Assembly: GCA_028709705.1 (NCBI GenBank)
Contig: JAQVWL010000008.1
Coordinates: forward strand, 1-38,782
Reading direction: 5' to 3'
Length of the DNA: 38,782 bases
Origin: Clostridia bacterium
Lineage (GTDB): Bacteria; Bacillota; Clostridia; Christensenellales; UBA1242
Part shown: one piece after another, positions 38,751 to 38,782 of the stretch
Layout: every line of letters begins with the position of its first letter
Position numbering within the stretch: the stretch's first letter is position 1
Notes under the pieces: generated by a model
What the model saw: the letters and a program-made list of their open reading frames with translations, nothing else
What the model was told of the DNA's origin: nothing
Databases searched by the model: none
Translations under genes and position numbers: made by a program

Positions 38751-38782
38751 AAGTAAACATAAACAAAAAAAACAACTAAATT

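Overview
The window looks like a chromosomal segment of an uncultured, low-GC member of the Firmicutes, probably class Clostridia. The reasons are the 16S rRNA 3' end with its CCTCCTTT anti-Shine-Dalgarno tail, strong AGGAG-type ribosome binding sites, many consensus TTGACA-17-TATAAT promoters, a DUF4364 protein, a DUF3343 / NifS-like pair, a TIGR04086-type membrane protein beside yajC and secD, and pyruvate phosphate dikinase. Most genes are housekeeping. I see no prophage, CRISPR array, transposase gene or plasmid function. The finer lineage is an inference.

Layout. 1-650: 3' part of a 16S rRNA gene that ends in its own terminator with no 23S or tRNA behind it. 718-3427: small hypothetical genes and an MscS channel. 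3465-4035: tRNA-Trp whose encoded CCA directly abuts the rnhA start codon. 4036-7659: a hairpin array and, on the minus strand, an operon of a DUF4364 regulator and an ABC exporter. 7744-9368: two hypothetical genes. 9402-10015: RNase P RNA with a greatly enlarged P12 region. 10079-16350: tex, a very AT-rich unknown gene, rarA and ddl. 16347-18283: an HTH gene behind tandem repeats, DUF3343 and a NifS-like enzyme. 18938-24584: PdaB-like deacetylase, SSB, HPF, a lipoprotein, an ABC ATPase with a PucR-type HTH protein, an Asn-rich protein and a cytoplasmic S8 protease. 24606-30358: ppdK, then infC-rpmI-rplT-rRNA methyltransferase-yebC behind an L20-type leader. 30789-32976: ruvCAB. 33047-37701: a 29-aa membrane peptide, yajC, the TIGR04086-type protein, secD, secF and rsmA. 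37752-38750: a conserved hypothetical gene.

The accessory signal lies in non-coding DNA. First, a dispersed element family with AGC(G/A)AAGGTCAACGGGGACG inverted ends has four copies. Two of them carry a structured module homologous to the extra P12 domain of this genome's own RNase P RNA, and covariation supports the helices. Second, arrays of short perfect hairpins with unrelated arms lie in 3' UTRs, and three of them close with a conserved TGCGTGGGA-type hairpin. Third, several genes appear to be translated from leaderless mRNAs (rarA, the DUF4364 gene, the gene at 3089), and rnhA may become leaderless through tRNA 3' processing.

Limits: all calls come from reading the sequence by eye. 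Family names rest on recognised motifs, and no database search or folding program was run.
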